From NCBI RefSeq assembly GCF_009901565.1, contig NZ_WXEW01000016.1, positions 1-62,641 on the forward strand: a stretch of DNA of 62,641 nt, given 5' to 3'. Made by a program: the position numbers and the translations under genes. The stretch is from Herbidospora solisilvae. Its GTDB lineage: Bacteria; Actinomycetota; Actinomycetes; Streptosporangiales; Streptosporangiaceae. The notes under the pieces were generated by a model. That model was not told the DNA's origin and ran no database searches. It worked only from the letters and a program-made list of their open reading frames with translations. This document shows, piece by piece, positions 1-8,805 of this stretch. Positions within the stretch are counted from its first letter, which is position 1, and each line of letters starts with the position of its first letter.

Positions 1-107
1 TCCGGTGGTCAGGTTTTTCTTGGTCGATCAACCCACTTACCGGAGACCTTCTTCATTTCCCGACCACGACACGCCAGCCCGTCACAACACTTCGAAACAC
101 GTCCTAG
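1..107 (+). repeat. Left copy of 107-bp end repeat (inverted relative to 62535-62641)
   Basis: Bases 1-107 are the exact reverse complement of the last 107 bases of the window; identity stops after GTCCTAG. The downstream GH3 reading frame starts abruptly at this border, so the repeat has replaced the 5' end of that gene. An end shared by two contig termini in opposite orientation is typical of a multicopy insertion sequence that the assembly could not cross. CTAG at the border fits IS elements that prefer CTAG targets, but no transposase is visible inside the window. Confidence 0.9.
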
Positions 108-1567
108 ACCTGGAGATGCCCGGCAACCCCGGCAACGACGCAAAAATCGTCCAGACCGTCCTGGACGGCTCGCTCGACATGGCGGTCGTGGAACGCGGCG
201 CAGACCGCGTCCGGGGGCTGATCGGCAGGTGGAGGCCCGAACCCGCAGAGGTCGACGCGGACGCCCACCACGCGCTCGCCCGGGAGTTGGCCGCCGAGTG
301 CGCGGTGCTGCTGAAGAACACTGGTGACGTCCTCCCCATCGGACCGGACGTCCGGACGATCGCCGTGGTCGGGCGGTTCGCGACCGAGCCGCGCTTCCAA
401 GGCGGTGGCAGCTCTCACATCAACCCCACCCGGGTTGACAGCCCGCTGGAAGAGATCAAGAAGCTGGCCGGGGACCGGATCATCACGGCCGACGCGGAAG
501 GCGCCGACCTCGCAATCGTATTCGCCGGTCTCACCGACAGCCAGGAGTCGGAGGGCTACGACCGGGAGACGCTCGACCTCCCCGCCGACCAGGTGGAGCT
601 CATCCGTACGACCGCCGCCACCGCCCGCCGGACCGTCGTGGTGCTCGCGAACGGCGGCGTCGTGTCACTCGAGGGCTGGCACGACGAGGTCGACGCGATT
701 CTCGAGGGGCGGCTGCTCGGGCAGGCAGGAGGCGGTGCCCTCGCCGACCTGCTGTTCGGCGTGGTCAATCCGTCGGGGCGGCTGGCCGAAACCATTCCGC
801 TGCGGCTCGAGGACACGCCCAGCTACCTCAATTTCCCCGGCGAGCAGCATCACGTCCGGTACGGCGAGGGGGTGATGGTCGGCTACCGCTACTACGACAC
901 CGCCAAGCAGGCGGTCCGCTACCCCTTCGGGTACGGCCTCAGCTATACCTCCTTCGAGGTCGGCGACCTGGTGGTGACGGCCACCGGAGACGACAGCGTC
1001 ACCGCCCGGGTCGCCGTCACCAACACCGGCTTGCGCGCCGGCAAGCACGTCGTGCAGCTTTACGTCTCCACGATCGCCGGGCCCGTCCGCCGTCCCGTCC
1101 GAGAGTTGCGCGACTTCACCAAGGTCGCGCTCGAACCCGGTCAGTCCACAGTAGTGCAGTTCACGCTCGGCTCCCGGGCGTTCGCCTACTACGACGTCGT
1201 CGAAGGCCGGTGGGTGGTGGCGCCGGGCGAGTACACCGTCCAGATCGGCGCGGACGCCTCGACGATCGTGGCCGAGCAGACAGTGAGGCTCTCCGGCGAT
1301 CTGATGGCCAAGGAACTGACGCTGGAGTCCAGCGTCGGTGAGTGGTTCGCTCATCCGGTGGTCGGTCCCGTGCTCATGCGGCACCTGTCGGCGGGGATGA
1401 CCAGGGAGCAGCAGGAGCAGGCGGCCGAGCACGCCGACATGCTCCGGATGATCGAATCGCTGCCGATGCACCAGTTCATCAGTCCCATGGGCGTACAGAT
1501 TCCGGACGAGGCGGTCAAGGAGATGCTCGACCTGAGCAGATCGGCGGCCCAGGCCACCGCCCTCTGA
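108..1567 (+). pseudogene. GH3 beta-glucosidase-type glycoside hydrolase, 5'-truncated
   Basis: The frame picks up in the middle of a family 3 glycoside hydrolase at DLEMPG, a block that in GH3 enzymes lies just after the catalytic-nucleophile region. It continues through the C-terminal alpha/beta sandwich (about residues 100-250 of the chimeric frame) and a fibronectin-III-like domain (about 330-430, with the AGKHVVQLYVS strand). GH3 enzymes of this type have roughly 750-850 residues; the N-terminal TIM-barrel domain with the nucleophile Asp is missing. The frame continues upstream into the 107-bp end repeat only by chance. It could be translated, but it should have no glycosidase activity. 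If the window end is an IS insertion, the missing 5' part lies on another contig. Confidence 0.85.
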
Positions 1568-1652
1568 CACGCCCTGTTGCGACGCTCGGGGCGACCTATG
1601 CTCGCCAGGCGAAAATTCGCTCCCGGGCTCGCCGATGAGAAGACAATTCCTT

Positions 1653-1699
1653 AGCACGACCAGCTCTCTCCGACTTCATCGGAGAGGGCTGGTCGTGCT
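1653..1699. terminator. Strong hairpin after the GH3 remnant
   Basis: Two 21-nt arms starting AGCACGACCAG and ending CTGGTCGTGCT pair with one mismatch around a 5-nt loop (CTTCA). There is no long T-tract, as is usual for actinomycete terminators. It lies 86 bp after the GH3 stop and 43 bp from the 3' end of the opposing small reading frame, so it may work in both directions. Confidence 0.7.
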
Positions 1700-1741
1700 T
1701 GCACTTCTTCATCAGCTCCCGAGGCTTTCAGTCGAAACCGA

Positions 1742-2005
1742 TCAGATGGAGGCGAAGATCGCCACGATCGGGAGCAGCGCGCTGGCGCACAGCCCGACCA
1801 GCATCGCCCGCGGGCTCGCCCACGCCACACCTCGCACCGCGGCGTCGCGGATCCACCAACGTGCACCGTCCTGGGCGGCCGCGATCTGCTGGTCGGCGGC
1901 GGTCCCAGAGCTGGGCGACGGCAGTGACGCATCGTTCCCGTCTGGTCCCCTCACCTGCCCACTCCCACCGTCCGGCCTGCCGTCCACATCCGAGCTCGAG
2001 CCCAT
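1742..2005 (-). CDS. Hypothetical small protein with C-terminal hydrophobic segment
   Basis: An 87-residue frame not recognised as any family. The N-terminal half is Gly/Pro/Ser-rich and low in complexity. The last 20 residues (MLVGLCASALLPIVAIFASI) would form one membrane helix ending at the C-terminus, preceded by a basic, Trp-containing amphipathic stretch (ARWWIRDAAVRG). It converges on the GH3 remnant with the hairpin at 1653-1699 between them. It may itself be the tail of a longer decayed gene, because the surrounding 1.1 kb is full of fragments. Existence as a gene is uncertain. Confidence 0.3.
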   Translation of the reverse strand: MGSSSDVDGRPDGGSGQVRGPDGNDASLPSPSSGTAADQQIAAAQDGARWWIRDAAVRGVAWASPRAMLVGLCASALLPIVAIFASI

Positions 2006-2390
2006 CGGGTGTCTCGCTGCGACGGCACGCCTGTGGGCATATCGGTTCGGAGCGGGCGATCGACTTGGCCTGCCTCGACGATGCCCGGCTCGCGCTGCTG
2101 GACCCCGATCGCGACCTGCGCGGGGCCGCCCTGGAGGCTTGCGTCTCGCTACGCCACGCTCAGCAGATCCTCACCGACCAGATGACTGGCCACAGCCCCG
2201 CAAAGGTCGAGCCGGGACGGTAGACGGTCTCGCGCTCCACGCGTTGCGCGACGGGGATCCGCACAACGCCAGAGCGCATCACGATCGAGCCACGCGAGGC
2301 CTCCGCGCCTGCGCCAGGTCATCAGCGACCACACGCAGCTGGCGGTCGGCGGCCAGACGACTCGCTACGCCAGACCTCGGCGACGCCGTC
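2006..2390. other. Degenerate stretch without an intact gene
   Basis: No frame on either strand here looks like a complete protein. A short plus-strand stretch around 2060-2200 reads as a plausible helical segment (LACLDDARLALLDPDRDL), and around 2310-2360 there is a RidA-like AVGGQT in a different frame from the RidA fragment that follows. This points to decayed genes rather than regulatory DNA. Confidence 0.4.
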
Positions 2391-2552
2391 ATGGTGCACA
2401 CCTTGCTCGTACGACCCGAGGACGCCGACGGGCTCGTGGAGGTCTTCGACGAGTCCTTTCCCCATGTCCGACCGCCGAGGTGCGTCAGCAGGCTCGGCGT
2501 CGACAGGCCGGGGATCCTGATGTCGATCGCCATGGTGGCCACCATCGATTGA
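2391..2552 (+). pseudogene. C-terminal fragment of a RidA/YjgF-family protein
   Basis: The last 53 codons before the TGA at 2550 read like the C-terminal half of the RidA (YjgF/YER057c/UK114) fold: a helix with VRPEDADGLVEVFDESFP, then an Arg-containing strand, then RPGILMSIAMVATID. Intact family members have about 115-150 residues. The N-terminal half is not in frame; an AVGGQT element lies just upstream in another frame, so the gene is truncated and frameshifted. RidA proteins are trimeric enamine/imine deaminases; no function is expected from this remnant. Confidence 0.5.
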
Positions 2553-2689
2553 GCCACGCCGGACCTGCCATCAATGAGGCCTGGTCGACCACCTGAGCGC
2601 TCCGGTCACGCGGGCGGTGTGTTGCCGCTCAGGACCTCCAGCACCCGTACGTAAGGCGCCTTCCAGCGCGCCGGCGAGGTGTTCGGCGG

Positions 2690-4075
2690 TCATCCTGAGT
2701 GAGGGCGCGCGTCCGGGGGTGTCGCTCGGAGGAAGCGCAGTGCCGCCGCGCCGGCGAGGTAGGCGATCAGTGCTTGCGTCGGCCACCCGAAGACGGCCGG
2801 GCTCGTGCTGGACAACAAGCTGTTGCCGAGGATGCCGGACGTGACACCGGCGAAGCCGGCCACCGCCAGTGCCAGGCGTGGGGCGGGCCGGCTCGCTGCG
2901 CGCGCCAGGGGCAGCGGAATCCGGCCCGGAAGCCGGTTACGCCGGAGGGTGTCGCGGACCTCGATCGGTCCGAAGATCGCGACCAGTAGCGCGAGCATGA
3001 GGCTGAACATGATCAGGAAGGGGATTCGCCAGGCGTACCAGGCCACCGAGTCGACGCCGGGAGTGGACAGGACGCCCGCGAAGTGCAGTGCCGTCAAGAC
3101 CAGGATCGCGGCGGCGATGTGCCACAGGAAGATCGTCAAGATCACCGCATTGACGGCGATCACCCCCAGCCACGCGCGCGAATGCCGCAGCCACCGCTCG
3201 GCCCGATCACGTACCAGCAGCGCCGTCCCCAGCTGGACGGCGGCCACCGCCAGCAGGGCCAGGCTGGGCGGCGACATGTTGTCCAGCCGCTCGCCCGGTA
3301 TATCGATCATGCTGACCGGGTACGGGCCCGCGATCGTGAGCAGCAGCAACGTGCAGAACCCGCCGAACACGAGCGGCAGCGCGGCGCGCATGCGGTTCGC
3401 CAGCCGCCCGTCGCGCCAGGCGAAGCCCATCTGATGGATGGCCAGCCACCCGAACAGGTAGTTGCCGTTGCCGTAGAACGGCTCGCCGAGAAGGCGGGCA
3501 AGGTCCCCGGCGGCGACGAGACCGACCAGAACCACCGGAACCGCCAGGCCGTACCGGCGGTGCAGGGCGTACATGACCGGGGTCAGCACCACCACCACCA
3601 GGTACGCCACCAGGAACCACAGCGGAATCGAGGCGAACCACACCACCAGGCGAATCCGGGCATGGTCGACGTCGAACAGGCGGGCGATCAGCGCGCCGCC
3701 GGTCATGACCAGCACCAGGGTGGTGGTCGGGCGGATCAACCGGCCACCCCGGTTGAGCAGCCATTCGGTCGCATTCGCGCCTCGCCCGCGTGCGGCGGCC
3801 AGCGAAATCGCGTTGGCGTACCCTCCGACGAAGAAGAACACGGGCATGACCTGCAGCACCCAGGTGAGGGGGAACGCCCAAGGCAGGTCTGGCAGCGCCG
3901 ACCGGGCGATCAGCTCGCCGTCCTCGTCGTAGCCGACCACCGTCACCAGCCAGTGGCCGAGGACCACCGCGATGATGGAGATTGCTCGCAGTAGATCGAT
4001 GAACCGCTCCCGCGACGGCGGCGTCTGCTCGGCACGCCGCCGAACACCCCGCAGCGCGGCCCCCATGCCGTCCAT
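2690..4075 (-). CDS. Acyltransferase 3 family membrane protein
   Basis: A 461-residue polytopic membrane protein with about ten hydrophobic segments. The N-terminus has the family signature: RERFIDLLRAISIIAVVLGH, with the expected Arg and His near the first helix, followed by MPVFFFVGGYAN. These match acyltransferase-3 (OatA/OpgC/NolL-like) proteins, which acylate cell-surface or secreted carbohydrates in the cytoplasmic membrane. The length is normal and there is no extra SGNH domain. ATG at 4075 gives a short basic cytoplasmic leader before helix 1. The gene stands alone between decayed regions, so neither substrate nor pathway can be inferred. Confidence 0.85.
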   Translation of the reverse strand: MDGMGAALRGVRRRAEQTPPSRERFIDLLRAISIIAVVLGHWLVTVVGYDEDGELIARSALPDLPWAFPLTWVLQVMPVFFFVGGYANAISLAAARGRGANATEWLLNRGGRLIRPTTTLVLVMTGGALIARLFDVDHARIRLVVWFASIPLWFLVAYLVVVVLTPVMYALHRRYGLAVPVVLVGLVAAGDLARLLGEPFYGNGNYLFGWLAIHQMGFAWRDGRLANRMRAALPLVFGGFCTLLLLTIAGPYPVSMIDIPGERLDNMSPPSLALLAVAAVQLGTALLVRDRAERWLRHSRAWLGVIAVNAVILTIFLWHIAAAILVLTALHFAGVLSTPGVDSVAWYAWRIPFLIMFSLMLALLVAIFGPIEVRDTLRRNRLPGRIPLPLARAASRPAPRLALAVAGFAGVTSGILGNSLLSSTSPAVFGWPTQALIAYLAGAAALRFLRATPPDARPHSG

Positions 4076-4232
4076 GTCGTCAACGCCTCGTGGTAGTCGC
4101 CAGTACCGGATCCCTACCCTTCTCGGCGCTCATCTGAGACGCGTACGCGAGCCCCTTATCTGGCGCGGCTGATCTACAGAATCGGTGAAAGTACACGGCA
4201 TCCGGCTCGGAGCCATCAGAAGGGGGCAGGGG

Positions 4233-4385
4233 TCAGATCTCCTGGTCGACGATGCGGCGCATGTAGAGGTCCGGCGGCCGGGAAGGAGCGGGCGCCGGCT
4301 ACCCGGATCGCCTTGCACGGCAGGGCGTCGCGCACAGCCTGGAAGGCGACGATCTCGTACACCAGGTTCTCCCGGACCTCGCCCA
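4233..4385 (-). pseudogene. Tn3-family transposase (TnpA) remnant
   Basis: In one minus-strand frame the peptide VYEIVAFQAVRDALPCKAIR, followed by VAGA, resembles the block of Tn3-type transposases usually seen as VFxALRExLRCKEIWVxGA. A frameshift follows and an unrelated-looking tail ends at a TGA at 4233-4235. Only about 30 of some 1000 residues remain. The rest of 4076-4425 holds no recognisable gene. Confidence 0.45.
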
Positions 4386-4425
4386 ATGGCGGGCCAGACG
4401 AGCCGCCGGCGCGTCAGGATGTCCA

Positions 4426-4971
4426 TCAAACCTGGGCGGCCCTTGCCCGGCGACGCTGTTTCCACGCCAGGGTCGCGGCCTGGATGACGAAGAAGGCACC
4501 ACCGGCCGCGGTGTACATGATGAGCGCGGTCAGGTTGGGGTCGTCGCCGACAGCGGCGATCAGATAGGTGAAACCCGCGATGACCGAGAGAGCGCCGGCG
4601 ATGAGCATCGGCCACTGACGGCCGAGCTCGGGGCTGCGGCGGCGGATGGCCACGGTCAGCTGAGCGGCACCGGAGACGATGGCCCAGAGGCCGAACACGA
4701 ACAACACCGTGCCGATGCCGCTGATGGCGGCGAGGCCGAGACCGACGGCGGCCAGGGCGCTGAGCGCCGTGTTGAACACCTGCAACGTGCGGGCTGGAGT
4801 CCCAGGATCCTCGCTGACGTCGAACAGTGAGGCGACGACGTCGATGATCGGGTAGGCGATGAGCAGGATCACCGAGGTGGCCGCCAACGAGGTGTGGACG
4901 GCGGCGAAACCGACCGACCAGGCGATCGCGACGAGGCCACGGACGAAGTAGATGCGAAGGAGGGACGACAT
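4426..4971 (-). CDS. DUF308 (HdeD-like) membrane protein
   Basis: A 181-residue protein with six hydrophobic segments arranged as three helical hairpins, typical of the DUF308/HdeD family. The N-terminus (MSSLLRIYFVRGLVAIAWSV) carries the usual Arg at the start of helix 1, and the C-terminus is a basic cytoplasmic tail (KQRRRARAAQV). GGAG lies upstream of the ATG at 4971. Family members are often stress-linked, but the biochemical role is unknown. It is divergent from the LAL regulator gene; the palindrome at 5044-5062, 73 bp before the start, suggests control by that regulator. Confidence 0.8.
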   Translation of the reverse strand: MSSLLRIYFVRGLVAIAWSVGFAAVHTSLAATSVILLIAYPIIDVVASLFDVSEDPGTPARTLQVFNTALSALAAVGLGLAAISGIGTVLFVFGLWAIVSGAAQLTVAIRRRSPELGRQWPMLIAGALSVIAGFTYLIAAVGDDPNLTALIMYTAAGGAFFVIQAATLAWKQRRRARAAQV

Positions 4972-5043
4972 CGGAGATCTCCGCTTTCTTTTCGGCTTGC
5001 CGAGGTACGGGGGTCACTCTGACCGCCCGTACCGGCCAACCGC

Positions 5044-5062
5044 CCCAGGGAGAGACCCTGGG
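5044..5062. promoter_or_regulatory. Palindromic operator CCCAGGG-N5-CCCTGGG
   Basis: A perfect 7-bp inverted repeat, CCCAGGG and CCCTGGG, separated by AGAGA; a further CCCAGGG half-site lies at 5081-5087. The same half-sites with the same 5-bp spacing recur at 7999-8029 and 10455-10485, each upstream of a gene next to the LAL regulator. Inferred to be a binding site of that regulator, here controlling the DUF308 gene and possibly the regulator itself. Confidence 0.65.
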
Positions 5063-5247
5063 CTGGGACACTGTTCCCGGCCCAGGGCACTCCAAGGGAG
5101 GACTGAGGATTCGTCCGGACGCGGAGTTCGACGTGGTGGTGATCGGCGGCAGCGACGATGGCCATGGAGTTCCGGCACGTCACGAGGTCTGGTCCCATCT
5201 GTCCGTTGGGGATCGAGAGTGTTGTAACCTCCCCGGCGGGAGGTGGC

Positions 5248-7971
5248 GTGCCGATCAACACCAAGATTTCCGCGCTGCGGGGGCGGCGACGCGAGCAGGA
5301 GGCGCTCGACCGGCTGCTGCGTGACGTCCGCGCCGGGCAGAGCCGGGTCCTGGTGCTGCGCGGGGAGGCCGGAGTGGGCAAGACCGCCCTGCTGGACTAC
5401 CTGATCGAGGCCACGTCGACCGGCCAGGTGGCCCGCGCGGCCGGGGTGGAGGCGGAGACCGAGATCGCCTATTCCGCGCTCCAGCAACTCTGCGCGCCGC
5501 TGCTGGGCTGTCTCGATCGGCTGCCCGAGCCGCAGCGGGACGCGCTCGCCACCGGATTCGGCCTCAGCACCGGTAACCCGCCGGATCCCTTGCTCGTCGG
5601 GCTCGCCGTGCTCGGGCTGTTCGCCGAGGCCGCGTCGGAGCGACCGCTGGTCTGCGCGGTGGACGACGTGCAGTGGATGGACCGGATGTCAGAGGTGATC
5701 CTCACCTTCGTCGCCCGCCGTCTGGACTCGGAGTCGGTCGCCCTCATCTTCGCGACGCGCAGCCCCGGCGACGAACGGATCCTGGAAGGACTGCCGGAGC
5801 TGCGCGTCGAGGGGTTGCCGGACGCGGACGCGCGGGCCCTGCTGGACTCGGTGCTGCCCGGGCCGGTGGATGCCCGCGTACGCGACAGGATCGTCGCCGA
5901 GACCCGCGGCAACCCCCTGGCCCTGCTCGAACTGCCGCGCGGTCTCACGTCGGCGGAGCTGGCGTTCGGGTTCGGCGGGCACAACGCGACGCCGCTGGTG
6001 AGCCGGGTCGAGGAGGGCTTTCAGCGGCGCATCGCCGCGTTGCCGGCGGACACTCGCACGCTGCTGCTCACCGCAGCCGTCGAACCGGTCGGCGACGTGC
6101 CGCTGCTGTGGCGTGCGCTCGAACGGCTGGATGTCGGGATGGACGCCGCCGCACCCGCGGCCGCCGCGGGCCTGATCGACATCGGGACCCGGGTTCGATT
6201 CCGGCATCCGCTGGTTCGCTCGGCCAGCTGGCGCTCCGCCGAGTCCGCCGAACTGCGCGCGGTGCACCGGGCTCTCGCCGAGGTGACCGATCCCGAGCAG
6301 GAGCCAGACCGCCGGGCCTGGCACCGGGCGCACGCCGCGTTGGGACCGGACGAGGAGGTCGCCGGCGAACTGGAGCGGTCGGCCGACCGGGCGATGGCCC
6401 GTGGCGGCCGGTCCGCGGCCGCAGCCTTCCTGGAGCGCGCGGCGGAGCTCACCCCCGATTCGGCGAAACGCGCCGGGCGCGCCCTGGCCGCCGCGGCGGC
6501 CCGATTCGCGGCCGGAGCCCTCGCCGAGGTGCCGGAGCTGCTGGCCGCCGCCGAACTCGGTCCGCTCGACCTGGTGCAGCAGGCCCGAGTGGAACGGCTA
6601 CGTGCCAAGGTCGCGTTCGCGCTCAACGCCGGACGGGCAGCCGGGCCTCCGCTGCTCGCGGCCGCACGCCGCCTGGAATCGCTGGATCCCCCCGCGGCCC
6701 GGGAGACCTACCTGGCGGCGATCGGCGCGGCCGTGAACGCAGGGCGGCTCGGCGGCGCCGACCTGCGCCGGGCGGCCGAGGCCGCCCGGGGCCTGCCCGC
6801 GGGCGGGGAGCCGGCCTCGCTGCTCCTCGCAGGTCTGACGACGTGGATCCTGGAGGGGCACGCAGCGGCGGTGCCGCTGTTCACCCGCGCCCTGGCCGCG
6901 GTCGTTCCGGAAAACGATCTGGACCTGGTCTGGCTGAGCGGAATGGTCATGCACGAGGTCTGGGACGACGTCGCGTTTCTCACCAGGACCGAGCAGGCCG
7001 TCGGCTACGCCCGCGAGACCGGCGCGCTGTCCCTCCTGCCGAGTGCCCTGACCTTCCGCGCCACCGCGCTGATCTACGCCGGCCGCTTCGCCGACGCGTC
7101 GGACCTGCTCGACGAGGCCGAGGCCCTCGGGAACGCCACCGGCTCGCCCCCCTATCCGGCCACCGCGGTCATCCTGGCCGCGTATCGCGGAGACGAGGAG
7201 CCGGCGCTGGAACTCAACGAGGCTCTGGTCGGCAATGCCGGGGAGTCTGGCCTGGGGTGGTTGCTCGCCGTCGCCGGATACAGCAGAGCGGTGCTGTTCA
7301 ACGGGCTCGGCCGGTATCCGGCCGCGCTGGAGGCAGCGCTTGAGGCGGCTCGGTACGAAGACCTCGCGGTCCTGCAGTGGACGCTCGGAGAGTTGGTCGA
7401 AGCCGCCGCACGCGCCGGGGCGGGCACTGTCGCGGCCGAGGCACGTGACCGCCTCGCCGCCCGGACGCGTGTCGTCGACACGAACTGGGCACGCGGCGCC
7501 CAGGCTCTCGCGGACGCGCTCGCGGGCCCGGCCGGGTCTGTCGAGGAGAACTACCGAGAGGCGATCGAGCGGTTCGCCGCGACCCGGCTCAGTCTGCAAC
7601 TGGCGCGCGCTCGGCTGCTCTACGGTGAGTGGCTGCGCCGGGAGAACCGGCGGGCCGACGCCCGGGTGCAACTGCGGATCGCGTACGAGGCGTTCACCAC
7701 GATAGGCGCGGACGGCTTCGCGGAGCGTGCGAGCCGGGAATTGGCCGCCACCGGCGAGACGGTGCGCAAACGGATCCCGGGTGCACGGGAGGAGTTCACC
7801 CCGCAGGAGGCGCAGATCATGCGTCTGGCCGTGGCGGGGCGTACCAATCCGGAGATCGGCGCTGTGCTGTTCCTGAGTCCGCGTACCGTCGAATGGCATC
7901 TGCGCAAGATTTTCATCAAGCTCGGCATCGGCTCCCGCCGCGAGCTGGCCTCCGCTCTGCGCGACAGGTGA
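5248..7971 (+). CDS. LAL-type LuxR-family transcriptional regulator (ATPase + HTH)
   Basis: A large ATP-binding regulator of the LuxR family, about 907 residues. Walker A (GEAGVGKTALL) lies at about residue 40, Walker B (LVCAVDDVQWMD) at about 135-145, a long helical sensor-like region fills the middle, and a GerE-type helix-turn-helix ends the protein (TPQEAQIMRLAVAGRTNPEI, then TVEWHLRKIFIKLGI). The GTG at 5248 is preferred because GGGAGG lies 4 bp upstream; the longer ATG-started frame from 5158 has no ribosome-binding site. LAL proteins usually activate nearby operons in response to ligands. Identical CCCAGGG/CCCTGGG arrays in front of the DUF308, VOC and tannase genes point to those as targets. 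Confidence 0.9.
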   Translation: MPINTKISALRGRRREQEALDRLLRDVRAGQSRVLVLRGEAGVGKTALLDYLIEATSTGQVARAAGVEAETEIAYSALQQLCAPLLGCLDRLPEPQRDALATGFGLSTGNPPDPLLVGLAVLGLFAEAASERPLVCAVDDVQWMDRMSEVILTFVARRLDSESVALIFATRSPGDERILEGLPELRVEGLPDADARALLDSVLPGPVDARVRDRIVAETRGNPLALLELPRGLTSAELAFGFGGHNATPLVSRVEEGFQRRIAALPADTRTLLLTAAVEPVGDVPLLWRALERLDVGMDAAAPAAAAGLIDIGTRVRFRHPLVRSASWRSAESAELRAVHRALAEVTDPEQEPDRRAWHRAHAALGPDEEVAGELERSADRAMARGGRSAAAAFLERAAELTPDSAKRAGRALAAAAARFAAGALAEVPELLAAAELGPLDLVQQARVERLRAKVAFALNAGRAAGPPLLAAARRLESLDPPAARETYLAAIGAAVNAGRLGGADLRRAAEAARGLPAGGEPASLLLAGLTTWILEGHAAAVPLFTRALAAVVPENDLDLVWLSGMVMHEVWDDVAFLTRTEQAVGYARETGALSLLPSALTFRATALIYAGRFADASDLLDEAEALGNATGSPPYPATAVILAAYRGDEEPALELNEALVGNAGESGLGWLLAVAGYSRAVLFNGLGRYPAALEAALEAARYEDLAVLQWTLGELVEAAARAGAGTVAAEARDRLAARTRVVDTNWARGAQALADALAGPAGSVEENYREAIERFAATRLSLQLARARLLYGEWLRRENRRADARVQLRIAYEAFTTIGADGFAERASRELAATGETVRKRIPGAREEFTPQEAQIMRLAVAGRTNPEIGAVLFLSPRTVEWHLRKIFIKLGIGSRRELASALRDR

Positions 7972-7972
7972 C

Positions 7973-8029
7973 CCCAGGGCCATCTCCCAGGGCCATCTCC
8001 CAGGGTGTCACCCTGGGTGTCACCCTGGG
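7973..8029. promoter_or_regulatory. Array of five CCCAGGG/CCCTGGG half-sites
   Basis: Three direct CCCAGGG copies at 7973, 7986 and 7999 (13-bp period) are followed by two CCCTGGG copies at 8011 and 8023 (12-bp period). The last three half-sites are spaced by TGTCA, giving a 7-5-7-5-7 layout. The array lies between the LAL gene stop and the VOC gene, about 80 bp before the VOC start, and is the strongest candidate binding region for the LAL regulator. Confidence 0.7.
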
Positions 8030-8107
8030 GCGACCGTCCTGCTCCGCCCCCGATCGTGACTACCAGATGCCGGACGGCATCGCCGAGATCGCGGAGGAGT
8101 GGAAACA

Positions 8108-8554
8108 GTGGTGGACTACCAGCTTGAGGTGATCGTGCTGCCGGTGGCCGACGTCGACCGGGCCAAGGAGTTCTACAGGCGGATCGGTTTCCGCGAGGAT
8201 CTCGACTACATCGATGGTCAGGACTTCCGGGTCGTGCACTTCACCCCGCCGGGCTCCCACTGCTCGATCGTCGTGGGCAAAGGCATCGGCACCGCCGCGC
8301 CCGGGTCGGCAGAGAACGTGCACCTGATCGTGCGCGACATCGAGGAAGCCCGGGCCGACCTGGTCGGCCGCGGCATCGAGGTCAGCGAGATCTTCCACGA
8401 CGCGGACGGCGTCTTCCACCACGCGGGCAACGAGAAGCGTGTCCCCGGCGTCTACCCCGGCCGCCTCTCGTACGGCTCGTTCGCCTCGTTCAGCGATCCC
8501 GACGGCAACGGCTTCCTGCTGCAAGAGGTCACCGAGCGCTTCCCCGGCCGCTGA
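8108..8554 (+). CDS. VOC-superfamily (glyoxalase/dioxygenase-fold) protein
   Basis: A protein of about 148 residues with the paired beta-alpha-beta-beta-beta modules of the vicinal-oxygen-chelate fold: an N-terminal module from EVIVLPVADVDRAKEFYRRI and a C-terminal module ending FSDPDGNGFLLQEV. Such proteins include glyoxalase I, extradiol dioxygenases and resistance proteins. The substrate cannot be told from sequence, and metal ligands are only partly apparent (Glu near the C-terminus). The GTG at 8108 is chosen because GGAGGAG lies about 8 bp upstream; the GTG at 8099 would overlap that site. The half-site array upstream and the tannase gene downstream suggest membership in the LAL regulon. 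Confidence 0.8.
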   Translation: MVDYQLEVIVLPVADVDRAKEFYRRIGFREDLDYIDGQDFRVVHFTPPGSHCSIVVGKGIGTAAPGSAENVHLIVRDIEEARADLVGRGIEVSEIFHDADGVFHHAGNEKRVPGVYPGRLSYGSFASFSDPDGNGFLLQEVTERFPGR

Positions 8555-8612
8555 ACCGGTCGCCGAAGCCGGGCCACGGACGCGCCGACCGGTAACGGCG
8601 ACGACGACAGAC

Positions 8613-8645
8613 GATGCGCCGGGCCCTCACCGGACCCGGCGCATC
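8613..8645. terminator. Hairpin terminator after the VOC gene
   Basis: Arms GATGCGCCGGG and CCCGGCGCATC pair perfectly over 11 bp around an 11-nt loop. It lies 59 bp downstream of the VOC stop, between convergent genes. The remaining intergenic DNA up to 8805 holds a second GC-rich inverted repeat near 8731-8780 that could serve the opposing tannase gene. Confidence 0.65.
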
Positions 8646-8805
8646 GCCGTCGGCCGACGGCGGGCATGCGCGCTCAGCACGCCTTGAAAGTGGTGAACTC
8701 GCCCGCGCGGAAGGTGCGGAGGGTGCCCGGCCCGGCCGCCCTCGGGGAAAGGGCGGCGGCCTCGGCGAGGGTTGCGGGCCGCCGCGTTGTGCGAATCAGG
8801 CGAGG

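Noticed and set aside
5158-5247. 30-residue N-terminal extension of the LAL regulator from an ATG at 5158
   Set aside because: There is no ribosome-binding site, and the GTG at 5248 has GGGAGG and matches where the conserved domain begins.
6180-6215. tRNA-like GGTTCGATTCC sequence
   Set aside because: It lies inside the LAL coding region and no cloverleaf arms flank it.
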